Shown here piece after piece: positions 15,275 through 23,928 of a DNA stretch of 64,000 bases (position 1 is the stretch's first letter; every line of letters starts with the position of its first letter). The DNA comes from DASVFB01 sp963815965 (lineage in GTDB: Bacteria > Actinomycetota > Thermoleophilia > Gaiellales > Gaiellaceae). The stretch covers positions 62,001-126,000 of the forward strand of contig CAWFIT010000008.1 in assembly GCA_963815965.1 (NCBI GenBank). The letters run 5' to 3'. The position numbers and the translations under genes were made by a program. A model generated the notes under the pieces. That model was not told the origin of the DNA. It saw nothing but the letters and a program-made list of their open reading frames with translations, and ran no database searches.

Positions 15275-16942
15275 TTAGAAAACAGGTGTCTCGCGCCAGA
15301 CGCCCCAGACTTCTCTGAGCGCGTCGCACATCTCGCCCATGGTCACGTAGGCGCGGGCGGCATCGACGATCGGAGGCATCAGGTTCCGATCCTCGTGGGC
15401 GGCGTCCTCCTTCAGGCGCGCCAGCGCGGCGCTCGCGGCGTTCGCGTCGCGGCGGGCACGGAGCGCCTGCACGCGCTCGATCTGTTTCGTCTCGAGCGCG
15501 GGATCGATACGGAGGATCTCGGGAGGCGGTTCGTTCTCTAGCTCGTAGCGGTTGACACCAACGACGATCCGCTGTTTCGCCTCCACCTCGGACTGGTAGC
15601 GAAACGACGCCTCCGCGATCTCACGTTGGAAGAAGTTCTCCTTGATCGCCGCGACGACTCCGCCGAGCTTCTCGATGCGGTCGAAGTACTCGTACGCCTC
15701 GGCCTCGAGGGTGTTCGTCAGATGCTCGACGTGGTACGAGCCGCCGAGCGGATCGATCGTGTTCACGACTCCGGTCTCATGCGCGATCACCTGCTGCGTG
15801 CGCAGCGCGATCCTCACTGCGTCCTCGGTCGGGAGCGCAAGGGCTTCGTCGAACGAGTTCGTGTGGAGCGACTGCGTGCCGCCGAGCACCGCGGCGAGCG
15901 CCTCGAGCGCCGTGCGCACGATGTTCACCTCCGGCTGCTGCGCGGTCAACGAGACGCCGGCGGTCTGCGTGTGGAAGCGCATCAGCCACGAGCGGGGGTT
16001 CCGCGCGCCGTAGCGCTCGCGCAGCTCGCGCGCCCAGATCCTGCGTGCCGCGCGGTACTTCGCGATCTCCTCGAAGAAGTCGAGGTGCGCGTTGAAGAAG
16101 AAAGAGAGGCGCGGCGCGAAGTCGTCGACGTCCAGCCCCCGTTCGATCGCCCAGTCGACGTACGTGAAGCCGTTCGCAAGCGTGAACGCGAGTTCTTGCG
16201 ACGCGTTCGAGCCCGCCTCGCGGATGTGGTAGCCGGAGATCGAGATCGGATGCCACTTCGGCATCTCCTGCGCGCAGAACTCGATCATGTCGGTGACGAG
16301 CCGCATGCTCGGCTCTGGCGGGAAGATGAACTCCTTCTGCGCGATGTACTCCTTGAGGATGTCCGTCTGGATCGTCCCGCGGAGCTCGGAGCGTGCGATG
16401 CCCTGCTCCTCGGCGACGCAGATGTAGAACGCGAGCAGCATCGCCGCCGGCGAGTTGATCGTCATCGACGTCGAGACCTCGCCGAGGGGGATGCCGTCGA
16501 ACAGCGTCTCGGTGTCCGCCAGCGAGTCGATCGCGACGCCTTCGCGGCCGACCTCGCCGAGTGAGCGTGGCGAGTCGGAGTCGTAGCCCATCAGCGTCGG
16601 CATGTCGAACGCCGTCGAAAGGCCCGTCTGGCCGTGGTCGAGCAGGTAGCGGAAGCGCTCGTTCGTCTCCTCGGCGGTGCCGAAACCGGCGAACTGCCGC
16701 ATCGTCCAGAGGCGCCCCCGGTACATCGACGGGTACACGCCCCGCGTAAATGGGTAGACGCCCGGGTAGCCGAGGTCGCGGTCGTGGTCGATCTCGACGT
16801 TGTCCGGGGAGTACAGCGGCTCGTTCTCGAGGCCCGAGATCGTCGAGAAGAGCTCGCCTTGCCGCTCGGGCGAGGCCTCGTACAGCTCCTTGCGCCAGGC
16901 TTCGGTACCGGAAAGCGAGCGCGGATCCTCAGTCGTCGCCAT
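15275..16942 (-). CDS. B12-dependent acyl-CoA mutase large subunit, isobutyryl-CoA mutase-like
   Basis: A 555-residue TIM-barrel subunit of the methylmalonyl-CoA mutase family lacking the B12 domain, which is encoded separately at 12736. Landmarks are MRQFAGFGTAEETNERFRY, FDMPTLMGYDSD, ISISGYHIREAG and LGGTQSLHTNSFDEAL. At the two substrate-specificity positions it has Phe84 and Gln202, 118 residues apart. Methylmalonyl-CoA mutases have Tyr89/Arg207 and isobutyryl-CoA mutases Phe80/Gln198, both also 118 apart. I therefore predict n-butyryl/isobutyryl-CoA interconversion, although automatic annotation would say methylmalonyl-CoA mutase. ATG 16942 overlaps the adenosyltransferase stop by 14 bp. 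Confidence 0.9.
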   Translation of the reverse strand: MATTEDPRSLSGTEAWRKELYEASPERQGELFSTISGLENEPLYSPDNVEIDHDRDLGYPGVYPFTRGVYPSMYRGRLWTMRQFAGFGTAEETNERFRYLLDHGQTGLSTAFDMPTLMGYDSDSPRSLGEVGREGVAIDSLADTETLFDGIPLGEVSTSMTINSPAAMLLAFYICVAEEQGIARSELRGTIQTDILKEYIAQKEFIFPPEPSMRLVTDMIEFCAQEMPKWHPISISGYHIREAGSNASQELAFTLANGFTYVDWAIERGLDVDDFAPRLSFFFNAHLDFFEEIAKYRAARRIWARELRERYGARNPRSWLMRFHTQTAGVSLTAQQPEVNIVRTALEALAAVLGGTQSLHTNSFDEALALPTEDAVRIALRTQQVIAHETGVVNTIDPLGGSYHVEHLTNTLEAEAYEYFDRIEKLGGVVAAIKENFFQREIAEASFRYQSEVEAKQRIVVGVNRYELENEPPPEILRIDPALETKQIERVQALRARRDANAASAALARLKEDAAHEDRNLMPPIVDAARAYVTMGEMCDALREVWGVWRETPVF

Positions 16943-17501
16943 GCTGAGCCATTGTAGGAGCGCCTGGTTTCCAGAGGATTTCGGCCCCGCCGTTCGCGGC
17001 GCGCGCGAGGATGAAGAGGAGATCGGACAGGCGGTTGAGGTACACCGCGGCAAGCGGATTCGTGTCGTCGACGCCGAGCACTCGCCGCTCGGCACGGCGG
17101 CACACGGCGCGCACCAGGAAAAGGCGTGCCGCAAATTCGTTCCCGCCGGGAAGCACGAAGCTCTTCAGGGGCTCGAGCCGCGCGTTCGCCTCGTCGCACG
17201 CCGCTTCGAGGCGGTCGATCGACTCCTGCGTGACGCGCAGCCTGCCGTCGTCCTCGACGAAGGGAACCGAGAGGTCGGCGCCGAGGTCGAAGAGCTCGTT
17301 CTGAACGTGCTCGAGTACCGCGCCCGACTCGGCGGCGAGCGCCCACCCAAGCATGGAGTTGAGTTCGTCGACGTCGCCGATCGCCTCGACGCGCGCGTCC
17401 GTCTTGGAGATGCGCGACCCGTCGCCGAGGCTCGTCTCGCCGGCGTCGCCGGTGCGCGTGTAGATCCGCGTCAGCCGGACGGGCTCTTCACGTTTGCGCA
17501 T
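16929..17501 (-). CDS. Cob(I)yrinic acid a,c-diamide/cob(I)alamin adenosyltransferase, PduO type
   Basis: A 190-residue PduO-type ATR. The N-terminal YTRTGDAGETSLGDGSR is the ATP-binding signature, followed by GDVDELNSMLGWAL, with FVLPGGNEFAARLFLVRAVCRRAER and LNRLSDLLFILAR further on. It makes adenosylcobalamin, the cofactor of the mutase encoded immediately downstream, with which it overlaps by 14 bp. PduO-type ATRs can also load the cofactor directly onto the mutase. ATG 17501 lies 6 nt after TAACCT. Confidence 0.95.
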   Translation of the reverse strand: MRKREEPVRLTRIYTRTGDAGETSLGDGSRISKTDARVEAIGDVDELNSMLGWALAAESGAVLEHVQNELFDLGADLSVPFVEDDGRLRVTQESIDRLEAACDEANARLEPLKSFVLPGGNEFAARLFLVRAVCRRAERRVLGVDDTNPLAAVYLNRLSDLLFILARAANGGAEILWKPGAPTMAQHGDD

Positions 17502-17507
17502 GCACCT

Positions 17508-17513
17508 AGGTTA
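17508..17513 (-). promoter_or_regulatory. Leaderless -10 box (TAACCT) of the adenosyltransferase-mutase operon
   Basis: TAACCT lies 6 nt before ATG 17501 on the minus strand. A weak -35-like CTGACC lies 18 nt further upstream. Confidence 0.6.
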
Positions 17514-17533
17514 CGGACGCGGCGCGGCGGCGG

Positions 17534-18703
17534 TCAGCGCGAGGCGGGTGCGGCCGCTCGCTCCGCCTGGGCGAGGATCTGCCGCGCGATCACGAGACGC
17601 TGGATCTCGCTCGTCCCCTCGTAGATCTCGGTGATCTTCGCGTCGCGGTAGTACCGCTCGACGGGGAACTCCTTCGTGTAGCCGTAGCCGCCGAGGATCT
17701 GGATCGCCTCCGCGGTCTGACGGCGCGCCATCTCGGACGCGAACAGCTTCGCCTTGGCGCCCTCCTCCGTGTGCGGCGCGCCGGTTGCCTTGAGCCACGC
17801 CGCGCGATAGACGAGCAGGCGCGCGGCGTCGATCTCGGTCGACATGTCGGCGAGCTTCCACTGGATCGCCTGGAAGTTCGCGATCCGTTGCCCGAAGGCG
17901 TGTCGCTCCTGCGCATACGAGCGCGCCACGTCGTATGCCGCCTGCGCGATGCCGAGCGCCTGCGCGGCGATCCCGATCCGGCCGCCGTCGAGTGTCGCCA
18001 TCGCGACGGTGAAGCCTTTGTTCTCCTCGTGCAGGAGGCGGTCGCGGGCGACCTGCGCACCTTCGACGACGATGTCGTTCGTCGCCGAGGAGTTGAGTCC
18101 GAGCTTCTCCTCGTCGCGCGTGACGCGAACGTGGTCGGCGTCGAGGATGAAGGCGGACACGCCTCGCGCGCCGTCCGTCGACTCGTCGGTGCGCGCGAAG
18201 AGGAGGAACGTGCCCGCGTAGCGGCCGTTGGTGATCCACTGCTTCGCGCCGGTGATCGTCCAGCCGTCTTCGGTCGGCTCGGCCCTCGTCCGTAGCGAGC
18301 CGGCGTCGGAGCCCGCTTCCGACTCGGTGAGGGCGAAGGCGCCGAGCACTTCTCCGCGAGCGAGCGGCGGGACGAAGCGCGCCTTCTGCTCGTCGGTGCC
18401 GAAGACGAGGATTGGCAGGGTCGTCGCGCTCGTGTGCACGGCAACCGTCACGCCCACTCCGGCGTCGGCTCGCGACAGCTCCTCGAGGACGAGGATGTAC
18501 GAGACGAAGTCGGCGCCTGCGCCGCCGTACTCCTCGGGCACGCACGCGCCCATCAACCCGAGCTCGGCAAGCTCTCCGAAGAGCTCGCGCGGGAAGAGAT
18601 GCTCGCGATCCCACTCCGCCGCGTGCGGCTCGATCCGCTCGCGCGCGAAGTCGCGGGCGAGCGCCTGGATCTCCCGCTGCTCCGGCGTGAGCTCGAAGTC
18701 CAC
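17534..18703 (-). CDS. Acyl-CoA dehydrogenase
   Basis: A 389-residue FAD-dependent acyl-CoA dehydrogenase. Visible are the N-terminal FELTPEQREIQALARDFA, the FAD-contact segment AFALTESEAGSDAGS, the dimer/FAD motif ERHAFGQRIANFQAIQW, and near the C-terminus QILGGYGYTKEFPVERYYRDAKITEIYEGTSEIQR (only partly quoted by function), where the Glu of IYEGT is the usual catalytic base of short- and medium-chain enzymes. Electrons would go to EtfAB (8612-10344). With the ICM-like mutase next door it could act on butyryl- or isobutyryl-CoA. GTG 18703 follows TAGACT by 6 nt. Confidence 0.93.
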   Translation of the reverse strand: MDFELTPEQREIQALARDFARERIEPHAAEWDREHLFPRELFGELAELGLMGACVPEEYGGAGADFVSYILVLEELSRADAGVGVTVAVHTSATTLPILVFGTDEQKARFVPPLARGEVLGAFALTESEAGSDAGSLRTRAEPTEDGWTITGAKQWITNGRYAGTFLLFARTDESTDGARGVSAFILDADHVRVTRDEEKLGLNSSATNDIVVEGAQVARDRLLHEENKGFTVAMATLDGGRIGIAAQALGIAQAAYDVARSYAQERHAFGQRIANFQAIQWKLADMSTEIDAARLLVYRAAWLKATGAPHTEEGAKAKLFASEMARRQTAEAIQILGGYGYTKEFPVERYYRDAKITEIYEGTSEIQRLVIARQILAQAERAAAPASR

Positions 18704-18709
18704 GCGGGG

Positions 18710-18715
18710 AGTCTA
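18710..18715 (-). promoter_or_regulatory. Leaderless -10 box (TAGACT) of the acyl-CoA dehydrogenase gene
   Basis: TAGACT lies 6 nt before GTG 18703 on the minus strand, in the 22-bp gap after the HD-GYP regulator gene. Confidence 0.6.
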
Positions 18716-18725
18716 GTTTTCGGGA

Positions 18726-19778
18726 CTACGCAACTTCTGAGCGGATCTCGCGCAGCGCGACATCGCGCTCGCGGAATGCGTCGACAACCTCCGGGTCGAA
18801 CTGCTTCCCGGACTGGTCGGCAATCTCGTCCACGGCGTACGACCACGGTTGCTGCCTGCGGTACGGCCGATCGCTCGTGATCGCGTCCAGCGCATCCGCG
18901 ACCGCGAACACGCGCGCGCCGAGCGGGATCTGGTCGCCGACGAGGCCGTCCGGGTACCCGTCTCCGTCCCAGCGCTCGTGGTGCGAGCGAATGACCGACA
19001 GGCATTCAGGGCTCATGAAGGAGACTCCCTCGAGCATCTGCTCGCCGAGCACAGTGTGCGTCTCGATCAGACGGCGCTCGGCAACCGACAGTGGCGCGGG
19101 CTTCTGGAGCACCTGGTCAGGAATCCCGATCTTGCCGAGGTCGTGCAGCAGGAAGCCGTACTCGATGCTCGGGTCGTTCAGCAGCTCGGGCGCGCACACA
19201 CCTGCGAGCTCGACGGCGTAAAGCTGTACGCGCTGCGAATGGGCACGCGTGCCCGTGTCTTTCGACTCGAGCGCGCCTGCGAGCGCGGCGACGGTGTCGT
19301 GATACGCGGCGTTGAGCAGCGACCGCTGCTGGCGCTCGATCTCGAGAAGGTGACGGAGGTCGCTCGCGTACAGCAGGAGCTGCTCCTCCGAGTCGACGCT
19401 TCGCGGGGGCCGGAGCGGCACGCCGTTCATTCCGCCGGCGAGGCGCTCGACGACCGACAGCAGCTCGAGCGGGCTGAAGGGCTTCTTGATCAGTGCGTCG
19501 GCGCGCGAGCCGTGAAGATCCGCAAGCTCGGAGCCGGTGAGGAGGACGATCGGAATGTCGCGCGTCTGCGGCGCACTCCGGAGCGCTCGCGTGTACTCGA
19601 GCCCGTCGATCCCCGGCATGAGAACGTCGAGCACGATCACGTCCGGCTTGCAGGCGGAGATGCGTCGAGCGGCCATCGCCGCGCTGTCGGCCTCGTCGAG
19701 CTCGAGGTCGAAGATCTCGAACGTGGTGCGGAGTAGTTCCCTTAGGCCTGGGTCGTCATCGACCAACAGCAAACGCAT
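18726..19778 (-). CDS. Response regulator with HD-GYP domain (cyclic-di-GMP phosphodiesterase)
   Basis: A 350-residue two-domain regulator. The receiver domain (residues ~1-115) shows LLVDDDPGLR, the phosphoacceptor Asp in VIVLDVLMPGIDG and the Lys in IKKPFSP. The HD-GYP domain shows HDLGKIGIPD and the second cluster HHERWDGDGYPDGL, so the catalytic metal ligands and GYP are intact. HD-GYP proteins hydrolyse c-di-GMP. No kinase gene is adjacent. A GA-rich ribosome-binding site (AAGGGGG) precedes ATG 19778, so this gene has a normal leader. The GGDEF protein at 60096 would supply the opposing activity. Confidence 0.93.
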   Translation of the reverse strand: MRLLLVDDDPGLRELLRTTFEIFDLELDEADSAAMAARRISACKPDVIVLDVLMPGIDGLEYTRALRSAPQTRDIPIVLLTGSELADLHGSRADALIKKPFSPLELLSVVERLAGGMNGVPLRPPRSVDSEEQLLLYASDLRHLLEIERQQRSLLNAAYHDTVAALAGALESKDTGTRAHSQRVQLYAVELAGVCAPELLNDPSIEYGFLLHDLGKIGIPDQVLQKPAPLSVAERRLIETHTVLGEQMLEGVSFMSPECLSVIRSHHERWDGDGYPDGLVGDQIPLGARVFAVADALDAITSDRPYRRQQPWSYAVDEIADQSGKQFDPEVVDAFRERDVALREIRSEVA

Positions 19779-19852
19779 GCGGCATTCACCCCCTTTGTGT
19801 TGTCTGCTCTTCGCCGGGACTCTCGTCAATCCCCCGGACGGGGGAGGTTGCC

Positions 19853-20683
19853 TCAGTAAGCGTAGAAGCCGCGGCCGCTCTTCCGCCCGAGCCTCCCGGC
19901 CTGCACGTACTGGCGGAGCAGCGGGCACGGCGCGTACTTGGGGTCGCCGAGGCCTTGGTGGAGGACATCCATGATCGAGACGCACGTGTCGAGACCGATC
20001 AGGTCTGCGAGCGCGAGCGGGCCCATCGGGTGCGCAAAGCCGAGCCGCGCGATCGTGTCGATCGCCTCCGCTTCCGCGACTCCCTCCATCAGCGCGTACG
20101 CGGCCTCGTTGATGAACGGCATCAGGATCCGGTTCGAGACGAACCCGGGAAAATCGCGCGCCTCCGCCGGCTCCTTGCCGAGGTCGCGCGCGAGCTGGAC
20201 GATCGCGGCCGCGGTTTCGTCGGAGGTCTGCACGGCGCGGATCACCTCGACGAGCTTGAGCACCGGAACGGGGTTGAAGAAGTGCATCCCGATGACGCGC
20301 TCGGGCCGTTGCGTGACTGCGGCGAGCGACGTGATCGGGATCGACGACGTGTTCGAGGCGAGAATCGCACTCGCAGGCAGCACGCTGTCGGCGCGGCGAA
20401 AGACTTCCTCCTTCGTCTGAGCGTCCTCGACGACGGCCTCGATCAGCAGGTCGGCCTGGACGAGGTCTTCGGCCGGCGTGACGCGCGCGAGCACCACGTC
20501 GGCCGAGGCGCCGCCTTTCTCGGCGAGCCGCTCGAGGCTCTTGCGCATCGCGGTGAGACCGCGCTCGATCGCGCCGGGAAAGGGATCGTGCAGCGAAACG
20601 CGTCGGCCGGACGCGGCGACGACCTGCGCGATCCCGCCGCCCATCTGCCCCGCGCCGACGACGAGGACGTGCTCGAACTCCAC
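19853..20683 (-). CDS. 3-hydroxyacyl-CoA (3-hydroxybutyryl-CoA) dehydrogenase
   Basis: A 276-residue enzyme of the short monofunctional 3-hydroxybutyryl-CoA dehydrogenase type. The NAD(P) Rossmann motif is VVGAGQMGGGIAQV. Then come NTSSIPITSLA, the catalytic His in GMHFFNPVPVLKLVEVI and the Glu that pairs with it, NRILMPFINEAAYAL and GPLALADLIGLDT. Together with the thiolase (22724) and enoyl-CoA hydratase (11972) it covers acetyl-CoA to crotonyl-CoA or the reverse. GTG 20683 has TAGCCT 6 nt upstream. Confidence 0.95.
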   Translation of the reverse strand: MEFEHVLVVGAGQMGGGIAQVVAASGRRVSLHDPFPGAIERGLTAMRKSLERLAEKGGASADVVLARVTPAEDLVQADLLIEAVVEDAQTKEEVFRRADSVLPASAILASNTSSIPITSLAAVTQRPERVIGMHFFNPVPVLKLVEVIRAVQTSDETAAAIVQLARDLGKEPAEARDFPGFVSNRILMPFINEAAYALMEGVAEAEAIDTIARLGFAHPMGPLALADLIGLDTCVSIMDVLHQGLGDPKYAPCPLLRQYVQAGRLGRKSGRGFYAY

Positions 20684-20689
20684 GCGCGG

Positions 20690-20695
20690 AGGCTA
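20690..20695 (-). promoter_or_regulatory. Leaderless -10 box (TAGCCT) of the 3-hydroxyacyl-CoA dehydrogenase gene
   Basis: TAGCCT lies 6 nt before GTG 20683. Its TAG also appears to be the stop codon of the upstream propeller gene once a one-base insertion in that gene is removed. Confidence 0.6.
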
Positions 20696-21635
20696 CAACG
20701 CGGCCGGCAATGCCTCCTTCGGTCGGCGTCGCCGGACTCAGCACGGCGAGAGCGAGCGCGAGCACGGCCGTGGCGGTTGCGAGCGGCCAGCGCCACTCGA
20801 AGTTGCCGTCGTGCGCCACGCGGGTGAGACGCCAACTGGCGGTGTTCATCGCCATCCACGTCCGGCCGCCCTTCAGACGCAGCGCGAGCAACCTCCCGCC
20901 GTCGGCAAGCCTGAGCCTCGCGGTCCCGAGCGCAGTCTGGTCGCCGCGCCAGGGAAGCCCGATGCAGTGCGCGCTGCCGTTCACCGTGTCGAGCGCGTGG
21001 ACGAACGGGTAGCCACCGGGACGCGAGTACAGCGTGTACACCCAGCGCCCGTCACCACTCGTCGCACGGGTGAGCGCTGAACCTTCCATCACCCAGTCGA
21101 GCTGCGTCTTGTCTGCGATGCGGCCCGGACGAAGAACGTGGTTTCGCAGGTCGTACGCACGCACGACGTAGCGGTTCACGTAGTTCACGTCAACGTGCTC
21201 GGTCAGGTAGAGGGTCGACGCGTCCGGGGAAAGCGCGTCGTAGGCAAAGTCGCCGTCGAGGGTGATCCGGTCGACGACGCGCATCCTGCGCGTGTCGAGG
21301 ATCGCGAACCTGGACGGCGATCCGGCGAACGACATGCCGACGACGAGGCGCTTGCCGTCGCGGGAAAGCCCCTCGCCGCCGGTCGGCGAGTACGTCGGCG
21401 CCGGAATGCCCCACGAACCGGCGAGGTCGGCCCACGTAATCACGGAGCCGCCGCGGACGCTCACGCGCTCGATCGCGGTGCGGTTACCGATCGGAACGGC
21501 GACGTAGCGCGTCTTGCCGTCGTGCGCGAGCACGCCGAGCCCGCCCTCCGAGACGTAGCTCGGGCCGGCGGCGAGTGCGGCGGATCCGGAAGCGAGAAAG
21601 ACGAGAGCTGCAAAAGCTGCAACGAGACGGTGCAC
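20693..21635 (-). CDS. Secreted beta-propeller-like protein with C-terminal TM anchor (probable one-base insertion)
   Basis: The protein starts with a signal peptide (LVAAFAALVFLASGSAALAA). Then come repeated WD/YncE-like blades (GLSRDGKRLVVG, ALSPDASTLYLTEH, TSGDGRWVYTLYS) and a final transmembrane helix near WPLATATAVLALALAVL. As sequenced the frame has no stop and runs 2.9 kb through the next two genes. The span from GTG 21635 to TAG 20693 is 943 bases, 3x314+1, so removing one base near the end gives a 313-residue protein ending just before the next start. GGAGGGG precedes the GTG. The ligand or role is unknown. Confidence 0.7.
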
Positions 21636-21718
21636 GGCGATCCCCTCCTGGTTTCGCGGACATCGCTACTACGCCCACCGAAGCGTCAAGGGTCCCTCGA
21701 GCCTCGTTGCTGTTTCGG

Positions 21719-22648
21719 TTACGGCAGCGTCGGGCCGTCGGGCCGGACGGGCTCCCAGGCCAGGGGGTCGTCCTCGAGATCGGTGATGCCGGCGGTGTGG
21801 AGAGCGCCGGAGACCAGCGTCCGGCGGTGTGCGGCGTACGTCAGGACGTGGGCGACCATCCCCCCGTAGGTGAAGAACCACGGAGTCCCGGTCGTCGTGT
21901 CGACGAACGTGTCGTCGAGGCCGCCTCGGTCACACGCATCTCGAACGTGACCAAGGAACACGGGGCCGCACTCGGCCAGCCGTGACTGCATCGAGTCGAC
22001 GCTTTCGGCGTTCTCGACGCCGAAGTCGTATGGACGGTTCGCCACGGCCTGGTTCCACATGTCCATCTGGCCGACGAGCCGGGAGAGCAGCGAGCGCGCC
22101 GTCGGGTTCTCGTCGATGCCCTCGACGGAGATCTCGATCGGCGTGTCGAGTTGAGGATCATTCAGGCGGCGCGCGCGGTCGATCATCTGACCAACGAGCC
22201 AGATGTGGTGTTCGGTCATGGTCACGACGAGATCCATCGAGGTCACCTCTTTTCTCGCGGGCAGCCGGAGGCCGCCGGGCGGGTGGAAGTGCACGCGGTT
22301 CGGTGCAGGCAGGTACATCACCCCCGGGTTCGTACGCCAAGCGGACGGCGCAACGCCATACTCGCGGCGGAACGCACGTGTGAAGGCTTCGTGCGAGGCG
22401 TAGCCCGCTTCGACGGCAACGTCGAGGATCCCGAGCTTGCCTTCGAGCAGGCGAAAGGCCGCCCGCTCGAGCAGGATCCGTCGCCGGAGCCGGCCCGGAG
22501 CCTCGCCCGCCGCCGCGCTCACGACTCGATCGAGCTGTGACCGCGACACGTGTAGTCGAGCGGCCAGCTCGCCGGCTCGAGCAGGCTCATCGAGGCTCGA
22601 CTCGACGACGTCGATGAAGCCTGCGAACGCGTCCGCTTGGGTGCTCAC
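21719..22648 (-). CDS. AraC-type HTH fused to a DinB-like domain
   Basis: A 309-residue fusion. Residues ~1-105 form an AraC/XylS DNA-binding domain with both helix-turn-helices (AARLHVSRSQLDRVV; AVEAGYASHEAFTRAFRREYG). Residues ~140-309 form a four-helix DinB/MST-like domain starting MTEHHIWLVGQMIDRA, with later histidines in GGMVAHVLTYAAHRR that could complete a three-His metal site. The order HTH then DinB suggests a regulator whose sensor is a thiol- or metal-dependent helical bundle. No close partner gene is visible; it is 75 bp from the thiolase gene. Confidence 0.82.
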   Translation of the reverse strand: MSTQADAFAGFIDVVESSLDEPARAGELAARLHVSRSQLDRVVSAAAGEAPGRLRRRILLERAAFRLLEGKLGILDVAVEAGYASHEAFTRAFRREYGVAPSAWRTNPGVMYLPAPNRVHFHPPGGLRLPARKEVTSMDLVVTMTEHHIWLVGQMIDRARRLNDPQLDTPIEISVEGIDENPTARSLLSRLVGQMDMWNQAVANRPYDFGVENAESVDSMQSRLAECGPVFLGHVRDACDRGGLDDTFVDTTTGTPWFFTYGGMVAHVLTYAAHRRTLVSGALHTAGITDLEDDPLAWEPVRPDGPTLP

Positions 22649-22723
22649 CCGTCGATCTTGCCGCCCATCGAATCGAGGCGCTTGATCGTTTTCCTCGTCC
22701 TTCGACGAGCGCTGCTGCGACGT

Positions 22724-23881
22724 TCAGACTTCGAGCAGGAGCGCGTCGCCCTGGCCGCCGCCGGAGCAGATCGCGGCCAGGCCGAGACCGCCGCCGTTGC
22801 GGCGCAGCTCGTGCACCATCGTTCCGACGATCCGGCCGCCGCTCGCGCCGATCGGATGACCGAGCGCGACGGCGCCGCCGTTCACGTTCACGATCGCCTC
22901 GTCGGCGCCGAGCATGCGCGTCGAGTTGAGCGCGACCGACGAGAACGCCTCGTTGATCTCGACGCGCTCGACCTCGCTCATCGACTTGTTCGCCTTCTCC
23001 AGCGCGCGGTGACCGGCGCGCGCAGGCGTGCGCGCCAGGTAAGCGAAGTCGTCCGCGACGTACGCCTGCGACAGGATCGTGGCGAGGATCTCCAGACCGC
23101 GCCGCTTGGCGAACTCCTCCGACGTGACGATCACGCACGACGCGCCGTCGTTGACGCCGGGCGCGTTTCCGGCGGTCGTCGTTCCCTCTGGGTCGAAGAC
23201 CGGCTTCAGCTCCGCGAGCTTCTCGAGCGTCGTGTCGCGGCGGATGCCCTCGTCGTCGGTCACGTCGTCCACGGGAACGATCTCGTCGGCCAAGCGCCCG
23301 GCGTCCTGAGCCGCCGCCGCACGCTGGTGCGAACGGACGGCCCACTCGTCCTGCTCCTCGCGCGAGATGCCCAGCTCGCGCGCGACCTTCGAGTTCTGCT
23401 GCACCATGTGCAGCTCGTCGAACGTCGACGTGAGCCCATCGAAGACCATCGAGTCGATCAGCTCGCCGTTGCCGAGCCGGTAGCCGAAGCGGGCCTTCTT
23501 GAGAAGGTAGGGCGCATTCGTCATCGACTCCATGCCGCCGGTGACGATGCACTCGTGCTCGCCGGCACGGATCATCGCGTCGGCGATCTCGATCGCGCGG
23601 ATCGAGGACGCGCAGACCTTGTTGATCGTGTCCGCCGGCGTCTCGACGGGAAGTCCCGCGCCGACCGCAGCCTGCCGCGCAGGCGCCTGGCCCGCGCCGG
23701 CCTGGAGCACCTGGCCCATGATCACGTACTCGGGCTCGTTCGGCTCGAGGCCGATCCGCTCGAGCGCGGCCTTGATCACGACCGCTCCGAGCTGCGTCGC
23801 CTCGTACTTCGCGAGCCCGCCGCCGAGTCGTCCGAACGGCGTGCGGACAGCTGCGACGATGACTGAACGGGTCTCGTTCAC
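22724..23881 (-). CDS. Acetyl-CoA C-acetyltransferase (thiolase)
   Basis: A 385-residue biosynthetic/degradative thiolase. The acyl-accepting Cys is in NKVCASSIRAI, NEAFSSVAL holds the conserved NEAF, the His is in GHPIGASGGRI, and the second catalytic Cys is in CSGGGQGDA. All four active-site blocks are intact. It condenses or cleaves acetoacetyl-CoA, matching the dehydrogenase and hydratase nearby. GTG 23881 lies 6 nt after TAGGCT. It is divergent from the cyclase/ATPase gene. Confidence 0.95.
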   Translation of the reverse strand: MNETRSVIVAAVRTPFGRLGGGLAKYEATQLGAVVIKAALERIGLEPNEPEYVIMGQVLQAGAGQAPARQAAVGAGLPVETPADTINKVCASSIRAIEIADAMIRAGEHECIVTGGMESMTNAPYLLKKARFGYRLGNGELIDSMVFDGLTSTFDELHMVQQNSKVARELGISREEQDEWAVRSHQRAAAAQDAGRLADEIVPVDDVTDDEGIRRDTTLEKLAELKPVFDPEGTTTAGNAPGVNDGASCVIVTSEEFAKRRGLEILATILSQAYVADDFAYLARTPARAGHRALEKANKSMSEVERVEINEAFSSVALNSTRMLGADEAIVNVNGGAVALGHPIGASGGRIVGTMVHELRRNGGGLGLAAICSGGGQGDALLLEV

Positions 23882-23887
23882 CGGTCC

Positions 23888-23893
23888 AGCCTA
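23888..23893 (-). promoter_or_regulatory. Leaderless -10 box (TAGGCT) of the thiolase gene
   Basis: TAGGCT on the minus strand lies 6 nt before GTG 23881, in the 47-bp gap to the divergent regulator gene. Confidence 0.6.
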
Positions 23894-23928
23894 GCGCCGG
23901 CGTGCCGTGTACCTGAGAGAGTTCGAGC

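Noticed and set aside
18726..21635. One 969-codon gene on the minus strand joining the propeller protein and the HD-GYP regulator
   Set aside because: The middle third is an Arg-rich out-of-frame reading of the 3-hydroxyacyl-CoA dehydrogenase gene; it is two genes with an open shadow between.
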